A DNA stretch of 64,000 nt from Mycolicibacterium chubuense (lineage in GTDB: Bacteria > Actinomycetota > Actinomycetes > Mycobacteriales > Mycobacteriaceae), in NCBI RefSeq assembly GCF_001044255.1, contig NZ_JYNX01000058.1:107566-171565 (forward strand), written 5' to 3'. The position numbers and the translations under genes were made by a program. The notes below the pieces were generated by a model. The model was given only the letters and a program-made list of their open reading frames with translations, made no database searches and was not told the DNA's origin. This document shows, piece by piece, positions 16,022-23,646 of the stretch; position 1 is the first letter of the stretch; the number at the start of each line of letters is the position of its first letter.

Positions 16022-16767
16022 CCGGCGTCGACCCGCTGCTTCAGGTACGCGGCCTGGTCAAGGCCTACCACGACCGCACCGTGCTGTCGGGGGTGGATCT
16101 GGACGTCGCGGAACACGAGGTGGTGGTGCTCATCGGCGCGTCGGGTTCGGGCAAGTCGACCCTGCTGCGCTGCATCGACCTCCTGGAGGAGATCGACGAC
16201 GGCCAGATCATCCTGGGTGGCCGCGACATCAGCGACCCGCGTATCGATGCCGAACAGGCTCGCCAGGCCATCGGCATGGTGTTCCAGTCGTTCAATCTGT
16301 TCCCGCACATGACCGCACTGAGCAATGTCGCTCTGGCACCGCGAGTGGTGCACGGCCGCAGCCGAACCGAGGCCGAGCAGCGCGGCCGAGATCTGCTCGA
16401 GCGCGTCGGCATGGCGTCGCACGCGGATTCCTATCCCGACAAGCTCTCCGGCGGCCAGCAGCAGCGCGTCGCCATCGCCCGCGCGCTCGCCTACGAGCCC
16501 AAGCTGCTACTGCTCGACGAGATCACCAGCGCGCTGGATCCCGAACTCGTCGGCGAGGTGCTCACCCTGGTGGGTGAGCTCGCCGCGTCGGGAGCGACGA
16601 TCGTGATGGCCACCCACGAGATGGCTTTCGCCCGCGACGTGGCCGACACCGTGTGTTTCCTCAGCGACGGGCAGATCGTCGAATCCGGGTCCGCAGCAGA
16701 CGTTCTCGACTCGCCACGTCAAGAGCGGACGCAACGCTTCCTGCAGCGCTTCACTTCTGGGCGTTGA
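16018..16767 (+). CDS. Amino-acid ABC transporter ATP-binding protein
   Basis: The 249-residue ATPase has Walker A GASGSGKST, the Q-loop FQSFNLFPHMT, the signature LSGGQQQRVAIARAL, Walker B LLLLDEITSALDP and the H-loop ATHEMAFARDV. The FNLFPHMT motif is typical of polar amino-acid importers (GlnQ/HisP type). The GTG start overlaps the permease stop. It energises the importer encoded by the two preceding genes. Confidence 0.94.
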   Translation: MTGVDPLLQVRGLVKAYHDRTVLSGVDLDVAEHEVVVLIGASGSGKSTLLRCIDLLEEIDDGQIILGGRDISDPRIDAEQARQAIGMVFQSFNLFPHMTALSNVALAPRVVHGRSRTEAEQRGRDLLERVGMASHADSYPDKLSGGQQQRVAIARALAYEPKLLLLDEITSALDPELVGEVLTLVGELAASGATIVMATHEMAFARDVADTVCFLSDGQIVESGSAADVLDSPRQERTQRFLQRFTSGR

Positions 16768-16773
16768 GAGGAC

Positions 16774-17085
16774 TCAGCTCGTCGGCGGCTCGTAGTGCGC
16801 GTCGGGGTTCTCTCGGTGCCAATCCACTTGCTTCTCTTGCACTTTGCGGTGCCGCGACGCCAGCCAGGCGAGCCCGGCGCCGGCAAGTGCCAGCGCGAGG
16901 ACGACGGCAATGATCCCGGTGGTGCGGGATCCGTTGGCGAACGAGAACAGCCCCGCCACCAGGGCCAGCACTCCGAGGCCGACACCGATCAGCCCGGGCG
17001 CGTTCACGCCTGCCTTCATCGTCTCGCCGGCGTGCTGCCGGGTGGTGCGTGCGTGGTCGACGGGATCGCGTGAAGTATCAGGCAT
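16774..17085 (-). CDS. UsfY-like membrane protein
   Basis: The 103-residue protein begins with DTSRDPVDHARTTRQHAGET, nearly the start of mycobacterial UsfY (the protein encoded upstream of the sigF operon), followed by two transmembrane helices and a charged C-terminus. UsfY proteins are uncharacterised but linked to the SigF stress response. The ATG at 17085 follows GAGAGGAG. An excellent SigF-type promoter lies at 17159-17183 on the same strand, which supports the assignment. It is convergent with the ABC operon and divergent from a small stress gene. Confidence 0.75.
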   Translation of the reverse strand: MPDTSRDPVDHARTTRQHAGETMKAGVNAPGLIGVGLGVLALVAGLFSFANGSRTTGIIAVVLALALAGAGLAWLASRHRKVQEKQVDWHRENPDAHYEPPTS

Positions 17086-17158
17086 GTGTGGACTCCTCTC
17101 GTCGCTACCCGAGTCGGGCGCGCGCACCGAAGTGCGCGTCACCGGTCTTGACACAGCG

Positions 17159-17183
17159 TTACCCGGGCCGCCTACGCACAAAC
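17159..17183 (-). promoter_or_regulatory. SigF-type promoter for the UsfY-like gene
   Basis: On the minus strand GTTT, 15 bases, then GGGTAA. This matches the mycobacterial SigF consensus GTTT-N15-17-GGGTAT, about 75 bases before the ATG. Confidence 0.7.
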
Positions 17184-17228
17184 GGAAGCCGCACACAGGT
17201 CACAGCTCGGTCATCGATTCCGCGCCGG

Positions 17229-17253
17229 GTTTAGGTCCGGGGCGTTCGGGCAT
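17229..17253 (+). promoter_or_regulatory. SigF-type promoter for the small gene at 17284
   Basis: GTTT, 15 bases, then GGGCAT, 30 bases before the ATG at 17284. It is divergent from the SigF-type promoter at 17159. Confidence 0.6.
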
Positions 17254-17283
17254 GCCGTTGCTCACCCGCAACAGGAGGCACTG

Positions 17284-17466
17284 ATGAGCAACCCCCGTTC
17301 CGAGAAGGCTGAATCCGACGTCGACGCCGACCCCAAGGTGGCCGGCTCACGGGCCAGCGAGGGTGATGGCGACAACGCCGACGGACCGTACGTCGGACGC
17401 GCCGGCTCAGACGACGACATCGACACCGAGGAGTCCGGCGCAGAGGCGCGCGCGCAACAGGACTGA
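17284..17466 (+). CDS. Small acidic hydrophilic protein, probably SigF-controlled
   Basis: The 60-residue product is rich in Asp, Glu, Ser, Gly and Ala, with no hydrophobic segment, and looks intrinsically disordered. AGGAGG lies six bases before the ATG, and a SigF-type promoter lies just upstream, so it is probably a real stress-induced gene. I recognise no domain; hydrophilic proteins of this kind can act as stress protectants, but that is only a guess. Confidence 0.6.
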   Translation: MSNPRSEKAESDVDADPKVAGSRASEGDGDNADGPYVGRAGSDDDIDTEESGAEARAQQD

Positions 17467-17472
17467 CGCAGT

Positions 17473-17730
17473 TCAGTGATTGCGTAACTCGGAGATGAGC
17501 TTGTCCTTGGTCAGGCGTGAATAACCCGTCAAACCCAGTTCCTTGGCGCGCTGTTTGAGCTCATCGACGCTCCAGTCGTCGTACGAACCGGACTGACCAC
17601 CTTTGCGACCGACTGACGACGAACCGCGAGCAGCCGCGGCGTTCGAGATGCGGGCCGCTTTCTCCTTCGAATTGCCCTCGCGCCGAAGATCCTCATACAT
17701 CTTCTCGTTCTTGATCGACGAATTCGGCAT
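17473..17730 (-). CDS. Rho N-terminal-like domain protein
   Basis: The 85-residue protein ends with WSVDELKQRAKELGLTGYSRLTKDKLISELRN, the helix-extended-loop-helix of the Rho termination factor N-terminal domain (SAP-like), which binds nucleic acid. The N-terminal half (NEKMYEDLRREGNSKEKAARISNA) is a charged helix seen in small stress proteins that carry this domain. The ATG at 17730 is preceded by AGGAGG at seven bases. Convergent with the small acidic gene. Confidence 0.75.
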   Translation of the reverse strand: MPNSSIKNEKMYEDLRREGNSKEKAARISNAAAARGSSSVGRKGGQSGSYDDWSVDELKQRAKELGLTGYSRLTKDKLISELRNH

Positions 17731-17785
17731 GGATCTACCTCCTACAACATTCCGCTGTCTGTAGGTTTTCCGCCGCGGTGGGCCG

Positions 17786-18814
17786 TCAAACACCGCTATC
17801 GCGTGCCACCCGGCGGATGAGTTGACGCGTGGCTTTCTCGAGGGTCTCCTGCGCGCGATCGGCATCGGGGATCTTCTCCGCGCGCCGCGTCGCCGAGGCG
17901 ATCGTCATCCCGCGCTCATATCCGACCACCACCCGGGGGTCCACGTAAGACGCGCGCGCCACCGCCGGAGTGTTGCCCAGCTCGGAGGACACCTCCTTCA
18001 TGACCGCGGAGGTCTCCCGCTTGGCCGCGGTCTTCGAGGTGGGCGGCTTCGCATCGGCGAATGCCGCGGCCGCCAGGACGGTGCCATGCCAGGTGCGCAA
18101 ATCCTTGACGGTGAACTCCTCGCCGACGATCTCCTTGAAGCGCGCATTGAGGTCATCGGCCCTGACATCGACCCACCCACTGGACCCGCTGCGGCACACC
18201 AGAAGCCGATCCGTGCGCTCGGTGCGCCGCATCAGCGACCGGACCGCGCGCACCACCTCGGGGTCGTCCACCTCGACGGTGCGCTGCACCCCGCTCTTGG
18301 CCGGATAGTCGAACTCCACGGCGTTCTTCTTCAATGTCACGTGCTCACAGAGCAGCGTGGCGAGCCCGTAATGCTCGTGCTCCTCGGCGGACCGCTCGCC
18401 ACCGGCACGGAAGTATCCGCGGTCGAGCAGCTGCAGCGCCAGCGCCAGCACCCGATCTCGGGTCAGCCCGCGGCCGGCGAGATCACCCGCGATCCGCGCA
18501 CGCCACTCCGGCAGCCGGGTGGAGAGCTCGAGGACCCGGTCGAACTTCTCCTCGGCCCGCTCCTGCTGCCATCGTTCGTGATACAGGTACTGGCGACGGC
18601 CGGCGGCATCGACACCCACCGCTTGGATGTGCCCGTTGGGCCGCGGGCTGATCCACACGTTCTTCCACGCCGGCGGGATGACCAGATCTTTGATCCGCTG
18701 AGCGGTGGCGGGGTCGGCCAGCAATTCGCCGTCCGGTCCGTAGTAGGCGAAGCCCTTGCCTCGCCTCTTACGAACGATTCCCGGTGTGTCCAATTTGCTG
18801 CGCGCCAGTCGCAT
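17786..18814 (-). CDS. DNA topoisomerase IB
   Basis: The 342-residue protein is a poxvirus-type bacterial topoisomerase IB, which relaxes supercoils through a covalent 3'-phosphotyrosine. It has the N-terminal GIVRKRRGKGFAYYGPDG and IPPAWKNVWI motifs, the catalytic core with KDLRTWHGT, and the nucleophile tyrosine in VARASYVDP (Y290). The start at 18814 is the most family-like; an upstream GTG and the longer frame are alternatives. Such enzymes are often accessory in bacteria and occur near stress genes, as here. Confidence 0.92.
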   Translation of the reverse strand: MRLARSKLDTPGIVRKRRGKGFAYYGPDGELLADPATAQRIKDLVIPPAWKNVWISPRPNGHIQAVGVDAAGRRQYLYHERWQQERAEEKFDRVLELSTRLPEWRARIAGDLAGRGLTRDRVLALALQLLDRGYFRAGGERSAEEHEHYGLATLLCEHVTLKKNAVEFDYPAKSGVQRTVEVDDPEVVRAVRSLMRRTERTDRLLVCRSGSSGWVDVRADDLNARFKEIVGEEFTVKDLRTWHGTVLAAAAFADAKPPTSKTAAKRETSAVMKEVSSELGNTPAVARASYVDPRVVVGYERGMTIASATRRAEKIPDADRAQETLEKATRQLIRRVARDSGV

Positions 18815-18893
18815 CCGCCGTACCCCTCGCCCACCGATACATGTGCGCAACAGCAGATACCCACTGAATCGCCGCATCTACCGCGGGAGAGGC

Positions 18894-20075
18894 TCAGGGC
18901 TGCAGCATGACCTTGACGGCGCCGTCCTGCTTCTTCTGGAAGATGTCGTAGGCGTGCGGAGCCTGGTCGAGGGGCAGCACATGGGTGGCGAACGTGTCGA
19001 CGCCCAGCGGGTCGGAGTCGGTCAGCAACGGCATGATGTCGTCGACCCACTTCTTGACGTTCGCCTGGCCCATCCGCAGCTGAATCTGCTTGTCGAACAA
19101 CGTCAGCATCGGCAGCGGATCGGCCATCCCGCCGTACACGCCGCTCAGGGAGATCGTGCCGCCCCGGCGCACGCAATCGATCGCCGAGTACAGCGCGCCG
19201 AGTCGGTCCACCCCGGCCTTCTGCATGAACGGCTTGGCGATGAAATCGGGCAGGAACGCGGTGGCCGTCTGGGCGGCCTGCGCGACCGGGGAACCATGCG
19301 CCTCCATGCCGACCGCGTCGATCACCGAGTCGGTGCCCCGCCCGTCGGTCAGGTCGCGCACCGCGTCGCCGACCGATCCTGTGAGCTCGCGCATATCGAT
19401 GGTCTGGATGCCGCGCGCCGTGGCCCGCGCCAGCCGCTCCGGCACGCGGTCGACAGCGATCACCCGATGACCGAGGTGCTGGGCGATCCGTGCGGCCATG
19501 TCGCCGATCGGTCCCAGACCCAGCACCGTCACCGAACCGCCGTCGGGGATGCCGGCGTACGCAACCCCCTGCCAGGCCGTCGGCAGCACGTCCGACAGAT
19601 AGACGAATCGCGAATCGGGCGGCCCCTCAGGAACTTTGATGTGAGTGAACTGCGCCTGCGGCACCCGTAGGTACTCAGCCTGCCCGCCCGGCACCTCGCC
19701 GTAGAGCTCGGAATACCCGAAGAGGGCGGCGCCCATCCCCTGATCACGGACCTGGGTGGTCTCGCACTGTGTGTACAACTGCTCGTCGCACATGAAGCAG
19801 TGCCCGCAAGAGATCTGGAACGGAATGACGACGCGGTCGCCCACAGTGAGGTCGCCGACCCCCGCCCCGACCTCACGGACGACGCCCATCGCCTCGTGAC
19901 CGAGGATGTCCCCCGGGTTCATGAACGCACCGAGAACTTCATACAGGTGCAGGTCGGAGCCGCAGATGTTCGTCGACGTGACCTCGATGATCGCGTCGGT
20001 GGGCTCCTCGAGCTTCGGATCTTCCACGGTGTCGACGCGCACATCGCGCCGACCATGCCAGGTGACAGCCTTCAT
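18894..20075 (-). CDS. Zinc-dependent alcohol dehydrogenase (formaldehyde dehydrogenase-like)
   Basis: The 393-residue protein is a medium-chain dehydrogenase of the glutathione-independent formaldehyde dehydrogenase branch. The catalytic zinc ligands lie in NICGSDLHLYE and LGHEAMGVV, four cysteines CGHCFMCDEQLYTQC bind the structural zinc, and VLGLGPIGDMAARIAQ is the NAD(P) site. The substrate is not determined. A perfect SigF-type promoter lies 12 bases upstream of the ATG, so this is probably a general-stress enzyme. It is divergent from the hemerythrin gene, which also has a SigF-type promoter. Confidence 0.9.
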   Translation of the reverse strand: MKAVTWHGRRDVRVDTVEDPKLEEPTDAIIEVTSTNICGSDLHLYEVLGAFMNPGDILGHEAMGVVREVGAGVGDLTVGDRVVIPFQISCGHCFMCDEQLYTQCETTQVRDQGMGAALFGYSELYGEVPGGQAEYLRVPQAQFTHIKVPEGPPDSRFVYLSDVLPTAWQGVAYAGIPDGGSVTVLGLGPIGDMAARIAQHLGHRVIAVDRVPERLARATARGIQTIDMRELTGSVGDAVRDLTDGRGTDSVIDAVGMEAHGSPVAQAAQTATAFLPDFIAKPFMQKAGVDRLGALYSAIDCVRRGGTISLSGVYGGMADPLPMLTLFDKQIQLRMGQANVKKWVDDIMPLLTDSDPLGVDTFATHVLPLDQAPHAYDIFQKKQDGAVKVMLQP

Positions 20076-20086
20076 GACCGGCTGCG

Positions 20087-20111
20087 ATACCCGGCAGTGA
20101 CCCCTTCAAAC
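20087..20111 (-). promoter_or_regulatory. SigF-type promoter for the zinc dehydrogenase
   Basis: Minus strand GTTT, 15 bases, GGGTAT: an exact consensus match, with the predicted transcript start only a few bases from the ATG at 20075. Confidence 0.75.
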
Positions 20112-20134
20112 GCCGGGGACCCGCCCGGGCGCGC

Positions 20135-20159
20135 GTTTCACGGTCGCGGCGACGGGTAC
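20135..20159 (+). promoter_or_regulatory. SigF-type promoter for the hemerythrin gene
   Basis: GTTT, 15 bases, GGGTAC, about 70 bases before the GTG at 20230. It lies back to back with the promoter at 20087-20111. Confidence 0.65.
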
Positions 20160-20229
20160 CGCACCCACCACGCGATGCGCATCGATGCGTTTCGCCCAGC
20201 TCAAGTATCAACAGCAGCAGGAGGTTCCA

Positions 20230-20796
20230 GTGTCCGCTCCGAGCATCTCCTCGGCCCGCGACGTCATCGACTACCTCAAGACGCAGCACGAGACCATCAA
20301 GGCGCTGTTCGTCGAGGTGTTGGACGCCGCAGACGCCGAGACCCGTCAGGACGCGTTCACCCGACTCCGGACCATGCTCGCCGTGCACGAGACGGCCGAG
20401 GAGATGGTGGTGCATCCCCGCGTGCGGCGCAAGGTCGACGGCGGCCAGGCGATCGTCGACGCGCGGTTGGCCGAAGAGCACGACGCGAAGGTCCTGCTTC
20501 GCGACATCGAGGAGTTGCCGATCGACAGCGCCGAGTTCGGCAAGGCGCTCATCCACCTGCAGGGCGCGGTGCTCACGCACGCCGCCAATGAAGAGGAACT
20601 GGAGTTCACCGCGCTGGAGGAGGCGGTCAGCGAGGACGAACTGGCCAAGCTCGCCGACGCCGTGGCCGTCGCCGAGCGCATCGCCCCGACGCATCCGCAT
20701 CCCGGTGTGGAGTCCGGGGCGGCGAATTTCGCGGCGGGGCCCTTCGCATCGGTCCTGGACCGGGCGCGGGACGCGCTCAGCGCTTTCAGGTCCTGA
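20230..20796 (+). CDS. Hemerythrin HHE-domain protein
   Basis: The 188-residue protein has a hemerythrin-like four-helix bundle: YLKTQHETIKALF (first His), LAVHETAEEMVVHPRV (His-x3-Glu and His), AEEHDAKVLL, and LTHAANEEELEF, which together provide the di-iron ligands. Mycobacterial hemerythrin-like proteins have been linked to oxidative and nitrosative stress responses and to SigF. The GTG at 20230 follows AGGAGG; the longer frame is not needed. The SigF-type promoter upstream fits that regulation. Confidence 0.9.
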   Translation: MSAPSISSARDVIDYLKTQHETIKALFVEVLDAADAETRQDAFTRLRTMLAVHETAEEMVVHPRVRRKVDGGQAIVDARLAEEHDAKVLLRDIEELPIDSAEFGKALIHLQGAVLTHAANEEELEFTALEEAVSEDELAKLADAVAVAERIAPTHPHPGVESGAANFAAGPFASVLDRARDALSAFRS

Positions 20797-20817
20797 AACG
20801 CGTTCAGCCCGCCGGAA

Positions 20818-21318
20818 TCACGGTTCGCCGGCGCGCATGCTCAGCGGGAGCACGAACCAGAATCCGGTGAACAACAGCAGCGCGCACCCGCCCGCGACCA
20901 GCGCCGGCGTCAGACCGGCGACCGCGTCGAAGATGATGACCGTCATGCCGGTGACGGCCACTCCGAGCAACAGCAAACCCGTGTACGCGCAGCGGTGCGC
21001 GGCCGACACCAGCGTGCCCAACCGGTGGCGCCGGAACAGCACCCGGTGCATGCCGACCGGCGCGATCAACAGCGCGGTGGAGAGCACCGCCGCGCTGACC
21101 GTGGCGAGGTAGACCCTCTGCATCGCGTCGCCGAGCATGGTGAAGCGTTGCTGGAAGGGCAGCGTCAGCAGAAAGCCGGTCAGCAGCTGCACCCCGGTCT
21201 GCACGACACGCAGCTCCTGCAACAGGCTGGCCCAATTACGGTCCAGCCGTTCGGTTTCCGTCTCCTGGCGCTCGCGCTGGTCCCAGCCCTGATCGTCTGC
21301 GGGAGGATCGGTACCCAC
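20818..21318 (-). CDS. DUF6328-type membrane protein
   Basis: The 166-residue protein has a charged N-terminus, an ELRVVQTGVQLLTGFLLTLPF segment and about four transmembrane helices in the second half. This is the pattern I associate with the DUF6328 family, found next to stress genes in actinobacteria; its role is unknown. The GTG at 21318 follows GGGAGG. It is divergent from the DUF4235-type gene. Confidence 0.7.
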   Translation of the reverse strand: MGTDPPADDQGWDQRERQETETERLDRNWASLLQELRVVQTGVQLLTGFLLTLPFQQRFTMLGDAMQRVYLATVSAAVLSTALLIAPVGMHRVLFRRHRLGTLVSAAHRCAYTGLLLLGVAVTGMTVIIFDAVAGLTPALVAGGCALLLFTGFWFVLPLSMRAGEP

Positions 21319-21357
21319 GACGCCGATCCTCCCACCCGCGACCGCGGGATGCGTCGC

Positions 21358-21382
21358 GTTTGGCGACGGCAGGCCCGGGTAT
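21358..21382 (+). promoter_or_regulatory. SigF-type promoter for the DUF4235 gene
   Basis: GTTT, 15 bases, GGGTAT: an exact consensus match, 22 bases before the ATG at 21405. Confidence 0.75.
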
Positions 21383-21404
21383 CTTTCCCGGCAGGAGGCC
21401 CGTC

Positions 21405-21680
21405 ATGAGCAAACTGTCACAGAAGCTGTACACCCCGCTGTCGGTCGCCACCGGCGTCGGCGGCGGCTTGTTGGCCGGCCAGATCTTCGGTCAGATCTGG
21501 AAGCGTGTGGGCCAGAACGATCCCGAACCGCCGGACCCCAAGGACCTGAGTTATTCGACCAGATCGGTGCTGCTGGTGGGCGCACTCCAGGGCTTGATCG
21601 TCGGGCTGGTCCGGGCCAGTCTTCAGCGGGCCGGCGCCCGCGGCTACCAGGCGCTCACCAAGGAACCTCCCCCCGCCTGA
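21405..21680 (+). CDS. DUF4235 membrane protein
   Basis: The 91-residue protein has two glycine-rich transmembrane segments (GVGGGLLAGQIFGQIWKRV and VLLVGALQGLIVGLVRA) with the central PEPPDPKD typical of DUF4235. Function unknown; the family is frequent in actinobacterial stress clusters. AGGAGG precedes the ATG, and a consensus SigF-type promoter lies immediately upstream. Confidence 0.8.
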   Translation: MSKLSQKLYTPLSVATGVGGGLLAGQIFGQIWKRVGQNDPEPPDPKDLSYSTRSVLLVGALQGLIVGLVRASLQRAGARGYQALTKEPPPA

Positions 21681-21752
21681 TCGGCGGAATTACATACGTT
21701 TTCCACAGCCGACGGTGAGCAAGTTCTCAGCGGCGGGTCGCACCGTTGAGTC

Positions 21753-21980
21753 ATGTCTCGCGCGATCGACACCCGACTGCTCGGGTGCGCAGCCGTCCTT
21801 GCGCTGCCCGCAAGCCTGGCGGTGATGCTGTTGGCCACCCCGGGATCGGCGTCTCCCCTGCTGTCGTGGACGGTCTCCACGCTGGCGCTGCTCACTGCGC
21901 TCGTCGTGCTGGCTGCCGGCGAATGTGCGTGGGAGAACAGCGTCGCCCGCGCCCGGGCCGCAGGGCTGGTGGGCCGCTGA
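21753..21980 (+). CDS. Small two-helix membrane protein
   Basis: The 75-residue product has two hydrophobic segments (VLALPASLAVMLLATPG and VSTLALLTALVVLAAG) and a short charged tail. No family recognised. It ends two bases before the convergent LysA-like gene. The ATG lacks a strong ribosome binding site, so confidence is moderate. Confidence 0.45.
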   Translation: MSRAIDTRLLGCAAVLALPASLAVMLLATPGSASPLLSWTVSTLALLTALVVLAAGECAWENSVARARAAGLVGR

Positions 21981-21981
21981 T

Positions 21982-22653
21982 TCACGCGACCCGCGGTCCC
22001 AGCAGCACCGCCGGCCGCGGCAATCGCCACCTCGCGCAACCCTCGGTCAACGCGTCGTCGACGGCCGTCGCGGCCGCCCGACTGGTCACTCCGGCGCCGT
22101 ACACCCACGCGCCGGCGTCCCCGCCGGCCAGGCTCATCCGCGCCAGCGCCAGCCCGCAGGTGCGCAACACCGACATCCGGCACAGCATCCGCTCGGCCGC
22201 GACTCCCCACTCGAGCGCGCCGTCGGAGTCATCGACATCGGCGTGCAGCCCGATGACGTCGATGCGGCGTTCCCCGATCACCCCCGGCCCCTGCTCGTCG
22301 AGGTACACCCCGATTCCGGGGCGCCCGGTTCCCGCGAGGACATCGACGTGTCGATCGGTCGCGACGATGAATCGGACCACCCCGGCGCCGACCGCGTTCC
22401 CGATCGTCGCCGTCGACGGACCGCATCGGAGGACGACATGCTCGGGCCGGATGCCGAGCCGCCCGACCTGCTCCACCTCGTCGTCGCCACACACGGTCAC
22501 CGTGATGCCGTGGGCGCGCCCCCAGGCGGCCACCGCCGGATCACCGAGAGCTCGCGCAGGAATGCCGCACGCCGCCGTCGGCAGGATCCGCCGAATGCAC
22601 CGGATCGACGACGGGAGGCGATGGGCGGGACGCGGGAGGTCGAGAACAGCCAT
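21982..22653 (-). CDS. Truncated PLP-decarboxylase-like (LysA-type) protein
   Basis: The 223-residue protein resembles part of the alanine-racemase-fold barrel of diaminopimelate/ornithine decarboxylases: GITVTVCGDDEVEQVGRLGIRPEHVVLRCG and GAGVVRFIVATDRHVDVL follow the barrel pattern, and IGLHADVDDSDG echoes the GLHxHIGS segment. It is about half the normal length, lacks the C-terminal domain, and I see no lysine at the position that normally holds PLP (the YAVKAN strand). Mycobacteria carry short LysA-like proteins of this kind. It is probably not an active decarboxylase. It lies downstream of the hydrolase gene on the same strand. Confidence 0.5.
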   Translation of the reverse strand: MAVLDLPRPAHRLPSSIRCIRRILPTAACGIPARALGDPAVAAWGRAHGITVTVCGDDEVEQVGRLGIRPEHVVLRCGPSTATIGNAVGAGVVRFIVATDRHVDVLAGTGRPGIGVYLDEQGPGVIGERRIDVIGLHADVDDSDGALEWGVAAERMLCRMSVLRTCGLALARMSLAGGDAGAWVYGAGVTSRAAATAVDDALTEGCARWRLPRPAVLLGPRVA

Positions 22654-22736
22654 GCTCTCGGTCTACGCGGACACGGGCGGCCAGTGGGCGCCCCTTGCGA
22701 CATCTTGACGCCCCGGTGCTCACCTTTTACGGGAAG

Positions 22737-23609
22737 CTACCGGGCAGGCACCTCGTTGACGAGCTCGATCAGCTTGGCGCGCACCAACTCCGGCTGCTCG
22801 TCGAGAATGAAGTGCCCGCCGTCGACCAACTCCAGCGTGTAGTCGTCGGCGCGGGCCGTCTCGGCCGCCGCCAGTGACGGGTGGATGGCGAGGTCCTTTT
22901 GGGCGAACAACACCCGCGTCGGCACCGTGGACCGGCGCCGCTCCGGGGTGCGCGCACCCTCGCGCACCTCCCGGAGCAGGAACGTGCGGTAGGTGTCGCG
23001 CGCAGTGCGGGCGACCATCGGATCGCGGAACGCGTCGGCGTACACCCGGGCCGTCTCGCGGTCGATCTCCGGCGCCGCCGCCCCGAAGACGACCCGCTCC
23101 AGGTAGCGGGTGCGGCGCTGCAGCGGCACCCCGATCGACGCCACGAACGGCTGGTACAGCAGGAACCGCCACAGGTGCGGCGCCAGCGTCTTGGTCGACA
23201 CCCACGGGTGCGCGATGTTGAGCGCCAGGTAGCCGTCGATCCGCTCGGGCACCCGCAGGGCCAGCAGATGGCCGATGTAACCGCCCCAGTCGTGGCCGAC
23301 GAGCAGCACGTGCTCAAGACCCAGGGCGTCCATCAGCGCCACCAGGTCGCTGACCACGTCCTCCTTGGCCCACTTGTGCGGCGCCGGGCCTGACCATCCG
23401 TACCCGGGAAGGTCGGGCGCGATGATCCGCAGCCCGGGCGGCGGATCGGCCAACAGGTCGCGATAGGCCCAGTGGTGCTGCGGCCAGCCGTGCAGCGCCA
23501 GCACCGGCCTGCCGTCCTCCGGCCCGGCCTCGGTGACATGAAAACGCACCCCTCGGGCAGTCACATGACTCCGGCGGACCCCTCCGATCGGCGGGGGTTG
23601 GTTCGTCAT
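22737..23609 (-). CDS. Alpha/beta hydrolase (epoxide hydrolase-like)
   Basis: The 290-residue enzyme has HGWPQ (oxyanion region), the nucleophile elbow GHDWGGYIGH, which gives an aspartate nucleophile as in epoxide hydrolases and haloalkane dehalogenases, and the C-terminal histidine in DGGHFILDEQPE. The cap region WRFLLYQPF is compatible with either family. Substrate unknown. Divergent from the PrpE-type synthetase with only 37 bases between the starts. Confidence 0.85.
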   Translation of the reverse strand: MTNQPPPIGGVRRSHVTARGVRFHVTEAGPEDGRPVLALHGWPQHHWAYRDLLADPPPGLRIIAPDLPGYGWSGPAPHKWAKEDVVSDLVALMDALGLEHVLLVGHDWGGYIGHLLALRVPERIDGYLALNIAHPWVSTKTLAPHLWRFLLYQPFVASIGVPLQRRTRYLERVVFGAAAPEIDRETARVYADAFRDPMVARTARDTYRTFLLREVREGARTPERRRSTVPTRVLFAQKDLAIHPSLAAAETARADDYTLELVDGGHFILDEQPELVRAKLIELVNEVPAR

Positions 23610-23646
23610 GCCCCTGAGACTAACGGGGAGGGTTTACGGTGCTGAT

